A stretch of 64,000 bases of DNA from Pseudomonadota bacterium. Its GTDB lineage: Bacteria; Pseudomonadota; Alphaproteobacteria; Rhizobiales; Beijerinckiaceae. The translations under genes were made by a program, and so were the position numbers. This document shows positions 54,939-63,575 of the stretch, piece by piece (position 1 is the stretch's first letter; every line of letters starts with the position of its first letter). The stretch spans positions 62,001 to 126,000 of the forward strand of contig JAJXWB010000001.1 in assembly GCA_021781815.1 (NCBI GenBank), given 5' to 3'. The notes beneath the pieces are model-generated. The model did not search any database. It saw nothing but the letters and a program-made list of their open reading frames with translations, and was not told the origin of the DNA.

Positions 54939-56168
54939 ATGGCTCCGAAAGCCAACGGCCTGCGTCGCGCGGCCATCGTCTCGCCGCTGCGCACCGCGGT
55001 CGGCAAATTCCAGGGCGGCCTCGCCAGCATGACCGCCGGCGATCTGGGCGCAGTCATCCTGAAAGCGCTCGTCGCGCGCACGAAAATCGATCCGGAAAAG
55101 ATCGACGACGTCGTGTTCGCTCAGGGTTATGGCAATGGCGAGGCGCCCTGCATCGCACGCTGGGCGGCGCTCGCCGCCGACCTGCCGCTCTCGGTGCCCG
55201 GCTATCAACTCGACCGCCGCTGCGGCTCGGGCCTGCAAGCCGTGGTGGATGCGGCCATGATGGTGCAGACAGGCGCGGCCGACGTCGTCGTCGCTGGCGG
55301 CGTCGAGAGCATGAGCAACGTCGAATATTACACCACCGACATGCGCAACGGCGCGCGCATGGGCTCGGTCACGATGCATGACCGCCTCACGCGGGGTCGT
55401 GTCATGAGCCAGCCAATCGCGCGCTTCGGCGTCATTTCCGGCATGATCGAGACAGCGGAAAATCTGGCGCGCGACTATCAGATCAGTCGCGAGGCCAGCG
55501 ACGCCTATGCTGTGCGCTCGCACCAGCGGGCGACCGCCGCCTGGAAAGACGGCAAATTCGCCGACGAACTCGTCGAGGTCGCCGTGCCGCAGCGCAAGGG
55601 CGATCCGAAGATTTTTGCGCACGACGAGGGCTATCGTCCCGACGCGACGATCGAGTCGCTCGGCGCGCTGCGTCCGATCGAAAAGGGCGGCGTGGTGACG
55701 GCCGGCAACGCCAGTCAGCAGAACGACGCCGCCTCGGCCTGCCTCGTCGTCGCCGAGGACAAGCTCGCAGAACTCAATCTTGATCCGATGGGCTGGTTCG
55801 TCGGCTGGGCCGCCGCGGGCTGCGACCCCGCGCGCATGGGCATCGGTCCCGTGCCGGCTGTGGAGCGCCTGTTTGCCCGCACGGGTTTCAAGTGGGACGA
55901 CATCGATCTCGTCGAACTCAATGAAGCCTTTGCGCCACAGGTGCTGGCGGTGCTCAAGGGCTGGGGCTGGTCCGACGGAGACGAGCGCAACGACAAGCTG
56001 AACGTCAACGGCTCCGGAATATCGCTCGGTCATCCCATCGGCGCCACGGGCGGGCGCATTCTCGCCAACCTCATGCACGAATTGAAGCGCACCAAGGGCA
56101 AGTACGGCCTGGAGACCATGTGCATCGGCGGAGGCCAGGGCATAGCGGCGATTTTCGAACGCGCGTAG
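54939..56168 (+). CDS. Acetyl-CoA acetyltransferase (thiolase)
   Basis: 409 residues. Nucleophilic Cys95 in DRRCGSGLQAV, NEAFAPQ with the second-half His/Asn residues, the GHPIGATGGR signature and the C-terminal CIGGGQG with the proton-transferring Cys. Thiolases condense or cleave acyl-CoA chains. The AG(G)xxxx loop variant and the YYTTD segment point to the broad thiolase group rather than strictly PhaA. Followed by the palindromic repeat and an SDR gene. Confidence 0.93.
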   Translation: MAPKANGLRRAAIVSPLRTAVGKFQGGLASMTAGDLGAVILKALVARTKIDPEKIDDVVFAQGYGNGEAPCIARWAALAADLPLSVPGYQLDRRCGSGLQAVVDAAMMVQTGAADVVVAGGVESMSNVEYYTTDMRNGARMGSVTMHDRLTRGRVMSQPIARFGVISGMIETAENLARDYQISREASDAYAVRSHQRATAAWKDGKFADELVEVAVPQRKGDPKIFAHDEGYRPDATIESLGALRPIEKGGVVTAGNASQQNDAASACLVVAEDKLAELNLDPMGWFVGWAAAGCDPARMGIGPVPAVERLFARTGFKWDDIDLVELNEAFAPQVLAVLKGWGWSDGDERNDKLNVNGSGISLGHPIGATGGRILANLMHELKRTKGKYGLETMCIGGGQGIAAIFERA

Positions 56169-56186
56169 GCGCTCGCCACTCCCTAT

Positions 56187-56265
56187 CCGTCATTGCGAGC
56201 GGAGCGAAGCAATCCAGAGCCACGACCCGGCTCTGAATTGCTTCGCCCTCGGCTCGCAATGACGG
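56187..56265. repeat. REP-like palindromic element
   Basis: An imperfect palindrome of 79 bases. Outer arms CCGTCATTGCGAGC (56187-56200) and GCTCGCAATGACGG (56252-56265) are perfect inverted repeats, with inner pairing CGAAGCAAT/ATTGCTTCG and AGCC/GGCT. The CGTCATTGCGAGC...GAAGCAATCC core is a dispersed repeat type familiar from several Rhizobiales genomes. It could act as a transcript-end stabiliser for the thiolase. Confidence 0.75.
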
Positions 56266-56290
56266 CCAACAAGACACGAGGAAACGCCAA

Positions 56291-57034
56291 ATGGACAAGC
56301 TGTTCGACTTCACCGGCAGGATCGCGCTCGTCACCGGCGGCAGCCGCGGCCTTGGATTGCAGATGGTCCGCGCCTTCGCCGAGCGCGGCGCCGATGTCAT
56401 CATCGTCAGCCGCAAGCTCGACGCCTGCGAGGCGGTCGCAAAGGAGGTGCGCGCCATGGGCCGCCGCGCGGTCGCGCTGTCCGCGCATCTCGGTCGCTGG
56501 AACGAGATCGACAAACTCGTCGATGAAGCCTACGCTGCCTTTGGCCGCATCGACATTCTCGTCAACAACGCCGGCATGGGGCCGCGCCAGCCCTCGCACG
56601 AGACGCCGGAAGCGCTGTTCGACGCCGTCGTGAACCTGAACTTCAAGGGGCCATTTCATCTGGCGTCGCTGGTCGCGAAGCGCATGACCGACGGCGACGG
56701 CGGCGTCATCCTCAATACATCCTCGTCCGGCGCGCTGAAGCCGCTGCCGCAGGTCATTCCCTATAGCGGCGCCAAGGCCGCGCTCAACGCGATGACCGTG
56801 TCAATGGCGCACGAATACGGACCGAAGGTGCGCGTCAACACCATCTCCGCCGGCCCTTTCCTCACCGACATCGCAAAAGCATGGACGGAGGAAGCGCGCG
56901 AAAAATCCGACAATGCGGCTGGACGGCCCGGACGGCCAGAGGAAATCGTGACCACCGCGCTCTATCTCGCCAGCCCCGCGTCGAGCTTCGTCACCGGCGC
57001 GATCGTGCGCGTGGACGGCGGCGACAATCGCTGA
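56291..57034 (+). CDS. Short-chain dehydrogenase/reductase
   Basis: 247 residues, classical SDR: TGGSRGLG at 16-23 (cofactor), NNAGMG, catalytic Ser in NTSSSG, and YSGAK (Tyr/Lys) in PYSGAKAALNAM; ends VTGAIVRVDGGDNR. ATG 56291 lies close behind the REP-like element, with GAGGAAACGCCAA before it. It probably reduces a 3-oxoacyl intermediate produced with the thiolase; specificity unknown. Confidence 0.9.
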   Translation: MDKLFDFTGRIALVTGGSRGLGLQMVRAFAERGADVIIVSRKLDACEAVAKEVRAMGRRAVALSAHLGRWNEIDKLVDEAYAAFGRIDILVNNAGMGPRQPSHETPEALFDAVVNLNFKGPFHLASLVAKRMTDGDGGVILNTSSSGALKPLPQVIPYSGAKAALNAMTVSMAHEYGPKVRVNTISAGPFLTDIAKAWTEEAREKSDNAAGRPGRPEEIVTTALYLASPASSFVTGAIVRVDGGDNR

Positions 57035-57043
57035 CGGCGCGTC

Positions 57044-57068
57044 GCGGGACAGACCCGTCGCGTCCCGC
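57044..57068. other. Inverted repeat after the SDR gene
   Basis: GCGGGAC (57044-57050) and GTCCCGC (57062-57068), 11-base loop, 10 bases after the SDR stop. It has no T run, so it is a Rho-dependent pause site or fortuitous. Between it and the next gene (57270) nothing else is recognisable. Confidence 0.3.
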
Positions 57069-57269
57069 TGTCGTAAATCCGATCAGACGAGATGTCCGCG
57101 GACGCAGGACGAAGCGTGCAGCGCCGCGGATGGTCTCCTGCGCGCGGCTTGCGGGCCTCGGCAAGACGCCCCCCGTATTCGACCACGGTCTTGCACAGCG
57201 CAGCACTGTATGTGCTAATCGCAGCGACACATGTCGTCCGCTGCGGCGGACAGATTTTGGAGTGCGTCC

Positions 57270-57629
57270 GTGATTCGTCATACCGCGATTCTGGGGATTG
57301 TCGCCGCTCTCGTAACGTCGTCCGCCGATGCGGCTGCGACGAAGGGACGGCTCATCGCCTGCAAAAATCTGGAGACTTTGCGGACGATCACGCAGATGCG
57401 CACCAAAAAGGATCCAAAAGGGCCAGCCTTCGAGGCCGAAACCAAGGCTTCGCGCGAATGCATCGAGACGACCAAGGGGGCAACCGTGGGCATCGACATA
57501 CGCAACGGCCCCTTCGCCTGCATCCGGCCGCCGGGCGACCTCGACTGCTTCTGGACGCTGAACGCATTCATCGACGAGTTTCCGATTCACGGCAAACCCG
57601 GAGTTGCCGCGCCCTCTGGCGGACGCTGA
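57270..57629 (+). CDS. Hypothetical secreted protein
   Basis: 119 residues, family not recognised. A Sec signal peptide (IRHTAILGIVAALVTSSADA) is followed by a small Cys-containing domain with ACKNLETLRTITQM, SRECIETTKG, and FACIRPPGDLDCFW; four Cys after the signal could form two disulfides. GTG 57270, preceded by TGGAG, is the best start. It runs into the next gene by about 10 bases upstream of that gene's signal-peptide start. Confidence 0.65.
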   Translation: MIRHTAILGIVAALVTSSADAAATKGRLIACKNLETLRTITQMRTKKDPKGPAFEAETKASRECIETTKGATVGIDIRNGPFACIRPPGDLDCFWTLNAFIDEFPIHGKPGVAAPSGGR

Positions 57630-57642
57630 GCGGGGCCACGTC

Positions 57643-57957
57643 ATGCATGCGCCTGTCAGATCGATGTTCGCGGGCTGTTTGATCGCCGTCTTCGCTGCGA
57701 ACGCGGGCGCAGCCTCCGATCGCGTTTCGAAGCTCGAAGCGCGCCAGATGCGCCATTCATGTGGCCTGCGCGCCAACGAGCACGGGCTGAAAGACAAGGA
57801 GCGCGAAACCTACCTCGACCATTGCTATGTCAGCAGGGCCAGCCACATAGCCGAAATCCGCGCCTGCCGCATCGAACGCGAGCGCAAGGGCGTCGACGAA
57901 CAGCGCAGGCGCGAGTTCATGCGCGCCTGCGTTCAGGAGAAGCTTTCCCACAAATAA
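57643..57957 (+). CDS. PsiF-like secreted protein with two repeats
   Basis: 104 residues: a signal peptide (MFAGCLIAVFAANAGAAS) and two similar 22-residue Cys-bracketed units. These run from CGLRANEHGLKDKERETYLD to the next Cys and from CRIERERKGVDEQRRREFMR to the next Cys. This matches the C-x20-C pattern of the PsiF repeat of unknown function. ATG 57643 chosen because the signal peptide starts there. It follows a secreted Cys-rich gene by 13 bases. Confidence 0.65.
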   Translation: MHAPVRSMFAGCLIAVFAANAGAASDRVSKLEARQMRHSCGLRANEHGLKDKERETYLDHCYVSRASHIAEIRACRIERERKGVDEQRRREFMRACVQEKLSHK

Positions 57958-58226
57958 GACCGGCCCCTCGCCGCAGAACGATGACTCGCGCGCAGAATTC
58001 GAGCGGATCGACTGGAACCATCGCCCACATTTGGGGGTTACAGCGCTGCGCGGGTTTGCGCCACGCGCCCGCCCGGCCGCGGCGACCCTGCAGGAAGCCC
58101 GGACGGGAAGGGGCAGGGCGGGCTGGCCCCCAACAGACCCGTCCTGCCGCACAAGCGCCAGGGAATGGGCAGTACATGCGCTCAACGCCCATCTCGCAGG
58201 GACTGAGGCAGGTCTTTGATTTCGAT

Positions 58227-58280
58227 GGGGGGCGCACAAAGGTGTCGAACCTTGGACCCGCTGATTAAGAGTCAAGCAGT
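58227..58280 (-). other. 3' half of a tRNA-Lys(CTT)-like sequence
   Basis: On the minus strand the order is anticodon-arm-like TTGACTCTTAATCAGCGG, T-arm AAGGTTCGACACCTT, then TGCGCCC as the 3' acceptor strand. The anticodon loop CTCTTAA gives CTT. The left part (acceptor 5' strand and D arm TAGCTCAG) is missing, an extra T disturbs the anticodon stem and the end reads CCCCCCA. This looks like a tRNA remnant or att duplicate, not a working tRNA. Confidence 0.55.
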
Positions 58281-58316
58281 TAACCGCATAAATGCATTAT
58301 AAATCAATCAGTTAAC
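58277..58316. repeat. Direct repeats CAGTTAAC in the AT-rich block
   Basis: CAGTTAAC occurs at 58277-58284 and 58309-58316 (32-base period), enclosing an AT-rich segment. It lies beside the tRNA-like fragment and may be part of recombinase or regulator binding sites of the lost element. Confidence 0.35.
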
Positions 58317-58453
58317 ATTTATCGTTTTGCAGAAAATCGCCAGTTCACGCCGATAGAATCAGTAGCTTGCAGAGCGACTGCAAAACGATTCCTCAAACAA
58401 ACCCTATCCTTTTTTGGGGTCGCTGAGGCCGCTTTCCAGCGAGCGCGCCACAT

Positions 58454-58663
58454 GCGACCAGCTCTGCGCAGGCTCGCCATACGTTTCGTGCGACCGGCAT
58501 CACGGCGTATTTGAAGAATCGCGGCACGCTGGAGCAGGCTGCCCTCCATGTGCGCGTCGGGCTCGAGGATGCGCCATGGGGCGGCGCACTCACAAACCGC
58601 CAGTGGGTGGAGCAGGCGGCGCGCCTGCCGGCGCAAAAGACGTGTGCGCGGATCTCGCTCTGA
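58454..58663 (+). pseudogene. Degraded tyrosine recombinase (integrase) C terminus
   Basis: In one frame the sequence reads AQARHTFRATGITAYLKNRG followed by TLEQAA. This is the HxxR box and following helix of phage/plasmid-type tyrosine integrases (typically HxFRATGITAYLxNGGTLE). Upstream catalytic Arg/Lys boxes are absent. Downstream the sequence no longer matches (the expected H/W box and terminal LYDR are missing) and a stop comes at about 58661. So only about 25 residues of a lost integrase are left. Its position about 180 bases from the tRNA-like fragment is typical of an integrated element. Confidence 0.7.
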
Positions 58664-58688
58664 TCGCCAGCAAGGCCCGACGCGCTCG

Positions 58689-60182
58689 TCAGCTTCCTGC
58701 GATATCTTCGCGCAGCAGGCGCTTCAGTATCTTGCCGGAAGGATTGCGTAGCAGCGTCTCCCGCAGAATCGTGCGCTTCGGAATCTTGAAGCGCGCGAGT
58801 TTTCCCTCGCAATGCGCCACGAGTTTCTCGTGATCGAGTTCGGCGCCGGGCGCCAGCACGACGATCGCCACCGGCGTTTCGCCCCACTTCTCGTCCGGAG
58901 CGCCGATGACGGCGACCTCGGCGACCTCCGGCATCTGGTAGATGACGCGTTCGACTTCCGACGAAGCGATGTTCTCTCCGCCTGAAATGATCATGTCCTT
59001 CTTGCGGTCTGTCAGGAACAGAAAGCCGTCGGCGTCGAGATAGCCCACGTCGCCGGTGAGAAACCATTCGCCCGAAAAGCTCGCCTTGGTCTTCTCAGGC
59101 GCGTTCCAGTAGCCCTGCGCCACCTTCGGCCCGCGCAGGCAGATCTCCCCTTCCTCGTTCGCCTCGACGAAAGCGCCATCGCTGCTGCGGATGCGGACCT
59201 CGACATGCGGTATGGCGCGGCCGACCGAGCCGATCTTCTCGATCTCGCGGTCGGGCTCCATCAAGGTGTCGCCGCTGCAGCTTTCGGTGAGCCCATAGGC
59301 GTCGATATAGCGCGCGTTCGTGAAGTATCCGGAGAAATCGCGGATGCGCTGCTCGGGCGTGCGTTCGCCGCCGCCGATCGCCCAGCGCAGGCTGGAGACA
59401 TCGTATTTTTCACGCCCGGGGCAGGCAAGCAGGGCGCTGGTCATGACGGGCGCGAGCCACGCCGCGTTAAGGCGATGGCGTGCGATGGACTCGAGGCAGG
59501 CTGCCGCATCGAACTCGCGATGCACGTACATCATGCCGCCGGCCCAGAGCACGCCGATCCCCGGCAGATCGAAGGCGCCTACGTGGTAGAGCGGGCCTGT
59601 CGTCAGCAGCCGCGTATCGGCGCCGATCCCGAGCGCGACGCCGAGCCCGGCGCTCTTCCAGTAGAAATTGTCGTAGGTGTGCATCACGCCCTTCGGTCGG
59701 TCCGTCGTGCCGGACGTGTACATGAGACGATAGAGATCGGATTTTTGAAGTGCGCGCATTTCTACAGACGAGCCGGCGCCGAGCCGCGTCGCGTCGGCCT
59801 GCGCTGCGCGGTCGGCGACGACGATTTTCGCGGACGCGCGTGCGGCGGCAGCCGATAGTTCCTCGTCGACGACCAGGAGCTTCGCCCCGGCGTCGCCAAC
59901 GATATAGGCAACCTCGTCGGCCGAGAGCCGGAAATTAATCGGCAGGAAGACCGCACCGATATGGCTGACGGCGAAAGCGAGGTCCATGAAGGCGAGGCAG
60001 TTCTTCATGAAGACGGCGACTACGTCGCCGGGCGCGATCCCCATGCCGACAAGCCAGCCGCCAGTACGCGCGATCCGGTCCTCGAACTGCGCATAGGATA
60101 CGGAAGCATTTTCGAACATCAGCGCCGGGCGGTCCGGCGCGACCCGCGCGTGATAGGCGATGAAGGCGGAGAGATTGATCAT
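58689..60182 (-). CDS. AMP-dependent acyl-CoA synthetase
   Basis: 497-residue adenylate-forming enzyme: MYTSGTTDRPKGVMHTYDN P-loop-like motif, YGLTESCSGD, GEWFLTGDVGYLD, DRKKDMIISGGENI and LRNPSGKILKRLLRED with the catalytic Lys. It activates a fatty or aromatic acid with ATP and CoA. ATG 60182. It is divergent from a Liv-type importer and close to thiolase and CoA-transferase genes, so it may activate the imported acid. Confidence 0.92.
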   Translation of the reverse strand: MINLSAFIAYHARVAPDRPALMFENASVSYAQFEDRIARTGGWLVGMGIAPGDVVAVFMKNCLAFMDLAFAVSHIGAVFLPINFRLSADEVAYIVGDAGAKLLVVDEELSAAAARASAKIVVADRAAQADATRLGAGSSVEMRALQKSDLYRLMYTSGTTDRPKGVMHTYDNFYWKSAGLGVALGIGADTRLLTTGPLYHVGAFDLPGIGVLWAGGMMYVHREFDAAACLESIARHRLNAAWLAPVMTSALLACPGREKYDVSSLRWAIGGGERTPEQRIRDFSGYFTNARYIDAYGLTESCSGDTLMEPDREIEKIGSVGRAIPHVEVRIRSSDGAFVEANEEGEICLRGPKVAQGYWNAPEKTKASFSGEWFLTGDVGYLDADGFLFLTDRKKDMIISGGENIASSEVERVIYQMPEVAEVAVIGAPDEKWGETPVAIVVLAPGAELDHEKLVAHCEGKLARFKIPKRTILRETLLRNPSGKILKRLLREDIAGS

Positions 60183-60348
60183 TGGTCCGGTGGAGATCGG
60201 CGAGACCCGATGGTCTCGCGTTTTCCCGTCCCGCGCAATCCGTTTTCCGCTGGACTTCCCGGGATTTCTTGACGCCCCGCCGCCCTAACCTAAGATGGGC
60301 GCTGAGCCAAAGGCGACCTTGAGATCGCACCGGCCATCGGAGGAGAAC

Positions 60349-61605
60349 ATGACGGACAACGACAGCCGTATCGGCCGGCGCGCGGCTCTGGTTCTCGGCG
60401 GCGGCGCGGCGGCGATGCTGGCCGCGCCCTGGGTGGCGCGCGCTCAGGCCAGGACGATCAAGATCGGCATGCCCACCATTCTCTCGGGGCGCGTGGCGAC
60501 GCTCGGCATTTCCTCCCGCAACGCAGTCATGATGGAGATGGAAAAGGTCAACGCCGCCGGCGGTCTTGCCGGGCGTCCGGTCGAGATGATCTTCCGCGAT
60601 TCGAAAGCCCAGCCGCAGGAGGCCGCGCGCGTCGTGCGCGAACTCGTCAACACCGACGGCTGTGAGATCATCATCGACGGGGAAGCTTCGTCCGGTTCGT
60701 TCGCAGTGCAGGAGGTCGCGCGCGATCTCAAGATGCTGACGATCCACACCTGCTCGGAGACGTCGTCGCTGTCCGCCGATCCGAAGCTGCGCATCCCCAA
60801 CGCCTTCCGCTGCGTGCGTCAGGGCGTGCACGACTCTGTCGCCGGCGCCGCCTATGCCGCCAAGATCGCCAAGGAAAAAGGCCTGAAGAAATGGGCGACC
60901 TGCTCGCCCGACTATGCCTACGGCCGCGATACGACCGCGGAATTTGTCGGCTATCTCAAGCAATTCGCCCCGGACGTGGAGATCGTCTCGGAATCCTGGC
61001 CGAAGCTCGCGCAGCCCGACTATACGGAGACGCTGACCAAGCTGCTGCAGGCCAACCCGCAGGCGGTCTATTCCTGCATCTGGGGCGGCGATCTCACCGC
61101 CTTCATCGATCAGGGCAATCTCTACGGCGTGTTCTCGAAGACGCCGTTCTTCGCGGTCAACATGGCCGACTACACGGTGCTGACGGCGGTCAAGAACCTG
61201 CCGCAAGGCATCCATTCTGGCAATCGCTACATCAAGACCTTCCCGATGACGCCGCAGAACGCCGCCTGGGGCGACGCCTACCGCGAGAAATTCAAGGAAT
61301 ATCCGACGAACTGGTCGTGGCAGAACGCAGCCGCCGTCGCCTTCCTCGCGGCCGCCGCGAAGAAGGCCAATTCCACCGACACGGCAAAAATGTCGGAAGC
61401 CTTGATGGGCCTGACCATCGACTCGCCTTTCGGCATGAACGGCAAGATCACCATGCGCGCGGAAGACCAAACGATCGTCGACTACGCCATCGGCTGGGGC
61501 ACGACGATCCCGAAAGAGCCCTACATGCCCAACGTCACCCCCGGCGACTGGAAGCAGATCGTCGAGTTGGAAACGGCGTGGAAGAAGAGCAAGGGCTATA
61601 TCTGA
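60349..61605 (+). CDS. Liv-type ABC substrate-binding protein with Tat-like signal
   Basis: 418 residues. The N terminus RIGRRAALVLGGGAAAMLAA is a twin-Arg-type signal, followed by the LivK-fold opening TIKIGMPTILSGRVATLG. The Peripla_BP_6 block TCSPDYAYGRDTTAEF is visible. ATG 60349 follows GGAGGA. It is upstream of two permeases and an ATPase of the same system. The ligand is unknown; the neighbouring CoA ligase suggests an organic acid. Confidence 0.9.
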   Translation: MTDNDSRIGRRAALVLGGGAAAMLAAPWVARAQARTIKIGMPTILSGRVATLGISSRNAVMMEMEKVNAAGGLAGRPVEMIFRDSKAQPQEAARVVRELVNTDGCEIIIDGEASSGSFAVQEVARDLKMLTIHTCSETSSLSADPKLRIPNAFRCVRQGVHDSVAGAAYAAKIAKEKGLKKWATCSPDYAYGRDTTAEFVGYLKQFAPDVEIVSESWPKLAQPDYTETLTKLLQANPQAVYSCIWGGDLTAFIDQGNLYGVFSKTPFFAVNMADYTVLTAVKNLPQGIHSGNRYIKTFPMTPQNAAWGDAYREKFKEYPTNWSWQNAAAVAFLAAAAKKANSTDTAKMSEALMGLTIDSPFGMNGKITMRAEDQTIVDYAIGWGTTIPKEPYMPNVTPGDWKQIVELETAWKKSKGYI

Positions 61606-61677
61606 CACCACGACGTCGCCTCGGCTCCGCTCCCGGCGCGGAGCGGCGCGCCTCTCTGACCGACGAACGGCAGCCCT

Positions 61678-62580
61678 GTGGATCTCGACTCCCTTTTCTC
61701 GTGCTTCGCCTCGACGTCGTGCGTCATCACCCAGACGACCAGCGGCTTCATCATCGGCATGCTGCTGTTCCTTGTCGCCGTCGGCCTGACGCTGATCTTC
61801 GGTATCCTCAAGGTCGTGAATTTCAGCCACGGCGTCTTCTACATGATCGGCGCCTATCTCGCGCTGACCGTGTACCAGACGACAGGCTCGTTTCCGCTGG
61901 CGCTGCTGGCCGGCGGTTTTGGCGCGGCATTGGTCGGCCTCGCGATCGAGCGCGCCTTCATGAGCCGCATCTACGGAGCCAATCCGCTGATGCAGATCCT
62001 CGTCTGCTACGCGCTGATCCTGATCTTCGACGACCTCGCGCGCCTCATCTGGGGCGGCGATTTCCGCTCGATGGGCATGCCAGACGTATTCCAGGTCCCG
62101 CCGGTCTTCATTTTCGGCGGCGTCGCGCCCCCTTATTACATCTTCGTCATCGCCGTCGCAGCCGCCATCGCCATCGTGCTGGCGCTCGTCATCGCGCGCA
62201 CGCGCTTCGGCAAGATCGTGCGCGCGGCGGCGCATAATCCCGCAATGGTCTCCGCGCTCGGAATCAACACGGTGGCGATCTATGCGTTGGTCTTTGCCGC
62301 AGGCTGCCTGCTGGCGGGGCTCGCCGGCGCGCTCGCCGCGCCGGTGCGCACGGTGTCGCCTGGCATGGGGTTCTCGATTCTGATCGAATCCTTCATCGTC
62401 ACGGTCATCGGCGGCATGGGGTCGATCGCCGGCGCGCTGGTCGGCGCGCTGCTGATCGGCATGCTGCGCACCTTCGGCGCGCTCGGATTTCCGCTGTTCA
62501 ATGAAGGCCTGATGTATATCTTCATGGTGATGGTGCTGGTGATCCGACCGTCCGGCCTGTTCGGCAAGGAAGCGGCCTGA
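61678..62580 (+). CDS. Liv-type ABC permease (LivH family)
   Basis: 300 residues starting at GTG. LivH hallmark GLTLIFGILKVVNFSHGVFY and the coupling segment KIVRAAAHNPAMVSALGIN are seen. About eight membrane helices. It overlaps the next permease gene by one base (TGATG). Confidence 0.9.
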   Translation: MDLDSLFSCFASTSCVITQTTSGFIIGMLLFLVAVGLTLIFGILKVVNFSHGVFYMIGAYLALTVYQTTGSFPLALLAGGFGAALVGLAIERAFMSRIYGANPLMQILVCYALILIFDDLARLIWGGDFRSMGMPDVFQVPPVFIFGGVAPPYYIFVIAVAAAIAIVLALVIARTRFGKIVRAAAHNPAMVSALGINTVAIYALVFAAGCLLAGLAGALAAPVRTVSPGMGFSILIESFIVTVIGGMGSIAGALVGALLIGMLRTFGALGFPLFNEGLMYIFMVMVLVIRPSGLFGKEAA

Positions 62581-63575
62581 TGCGTGCGCTGTCGTTTTCG
62601 CGCGCTCTCGCGCTCGCCGCCATCGTACTCGGCCTGTTGTTCGCACTACTGTCCACGACGGCGAACCATGCTCTCATGGATTTCGTCATCCGGCTCGCGT
62701 CCTTGGCGATCTTCGCGACCTCGCTCAACCTGCTCGCCGGCTACGGCGGCATGGTGTCGTTCGGCCACGGCATGTTCTACGGCTTCGGCGCCTATTTCTT
62801 CGCGCTGACGATGCAGCGCGCAGGCGTCTCGATTCCCGTCGCCATCGTCGCGTCGATCCTCGGCTCCGCGCTGCTTGCGGCAATCGTCGGCGTCATCTGC
62901 GTGCGGCTGAAGGAAATCTACTTCTCCTTCGTCACGCTCGCCTTCCAGATGCTGATCCACGCGACAATCCTCGCGGCCATGCCGCTGACCGGCGGCGATC
63001 AGGGCCTGCGCGGCGGCGTGCCGCGTCCGCCGTTTCTCGGGCTTAATCTGTCGAACCAGAAGCAGCTCTGCATGTTCAGCGCCTTCCTGCTGATCGTCTG
63101 CCTGTTCGCCATGCATCACGTCGTGTCGTCGCCATTCGGCGCGACGCTGCGCATGACCCGCGACAATGCCGACCGCGCTGCCTATCTCGGCATTGCCGTC
63201 GATCGTGTCCGGCTGAAGGCCTTCATCATCGCCGCGGTGTTCGCGTCCATAGGCGGATTGCTGCAGGCGCTGTTCGTCTCCGGCGCCTATCCCGATTTCG
63301 CCTACTGGACGGTATCGGGCGAAGGCATCTTCGTCATCATGCTCGGCGGCACGACGACGTTTCTCGGGCCGCTGCTCGGCTCGGTGCTGATGCTGCTGCT
63401 CAATGATTTCGTATCGCGCTTCACAGAATATCACGGGCTGGCGCTCGGCTCGGTCATCCTCGTCGTCGCGCTCGGCCTGCGGAAGGGCGTCGGCGATTTC
63501 GTCGTCGACTGGCTTTCGGCACGCTCCGAAGCCGATGCGTCAGAGCGAACGAAGACGACGGAGGCGGCGTCGTGA
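62580..63575 (+). CDS. Liv-type ABC permease (LivM family)
   Basis: 331 residues with eight to ten membrane helices, the LivM block LNLLAGYGGMVSFGHGMFYG and the coupling loop RMTRDNADRAAYLGIAV. ATG 62580 overlaps the preceding stop; its own stop overlaps the GTG of the ATPase gene. It forms the channel with the LivH-type protein. Confidence 0.9.
   Translation: MRALSFSRALALAAIVLGLLFALLSTTANHALMDFVIRLASLAIFATSLNLLAGYGGMVSFGHGMFYGFGAYFFALTMQRAGVSIPVAIVASILGSALLAAIVGVICVRLKEIYFSFVTLAFQMLIHATILAAMPLTGGDQGLRGGVPRPPFLGLNLSNQKQLCMFSAFLLIVCLFAMHHVVSSPFGATLRMTRDNADRAAYLGIAVDRVRLKAFIIAAVFASIGGLLQALFVSGAYPDFAYWTVSGEGIFVIMLGGTTTFLGPLLGSVLMLLLNDFVSRFTEYHGLALGSVILVVALGLRKGVGDFVVDWLSARSEADASERTKTTEAAS

Larger units (their letters stand above)
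57958..58688. other. 731-base gap without intact gene: scar of a mobile element
   Basis: No open frame in this stretch looks like a gene. It holds an internal tRNA-Lys-like fragment, an AT-rich block (about 58261-58340) unusual for this GC-rich DNA, and a decayed integrase C terminus. The first part (57958-58226) shows only GC-rich sequence without a recognisable element. Confidence 0.7.

Noticed and set aside
54768-56078. N-terminal extension of the CoA transferase frame through the thiolase region
   Set aside because: The extension is antisense to a complete thiolase; the CaiB family start and a ribosome site lie at 54767.
58227-58300. Intact tRNA-Lys gene or tmRNA end
   Set aside because: The D arm and 5' acceptor strand are missing and the anticodon stem is disturbed, so only a fragment is supported. 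The CTT loop argues against tmRNA.
59935-62646. 903-codon minus-strand frame across the Liv permease and binding-protein genes
   Set aside because: Shadow frame; highly charged low-complexity product, while the plus strand holds three clear transporter genes.
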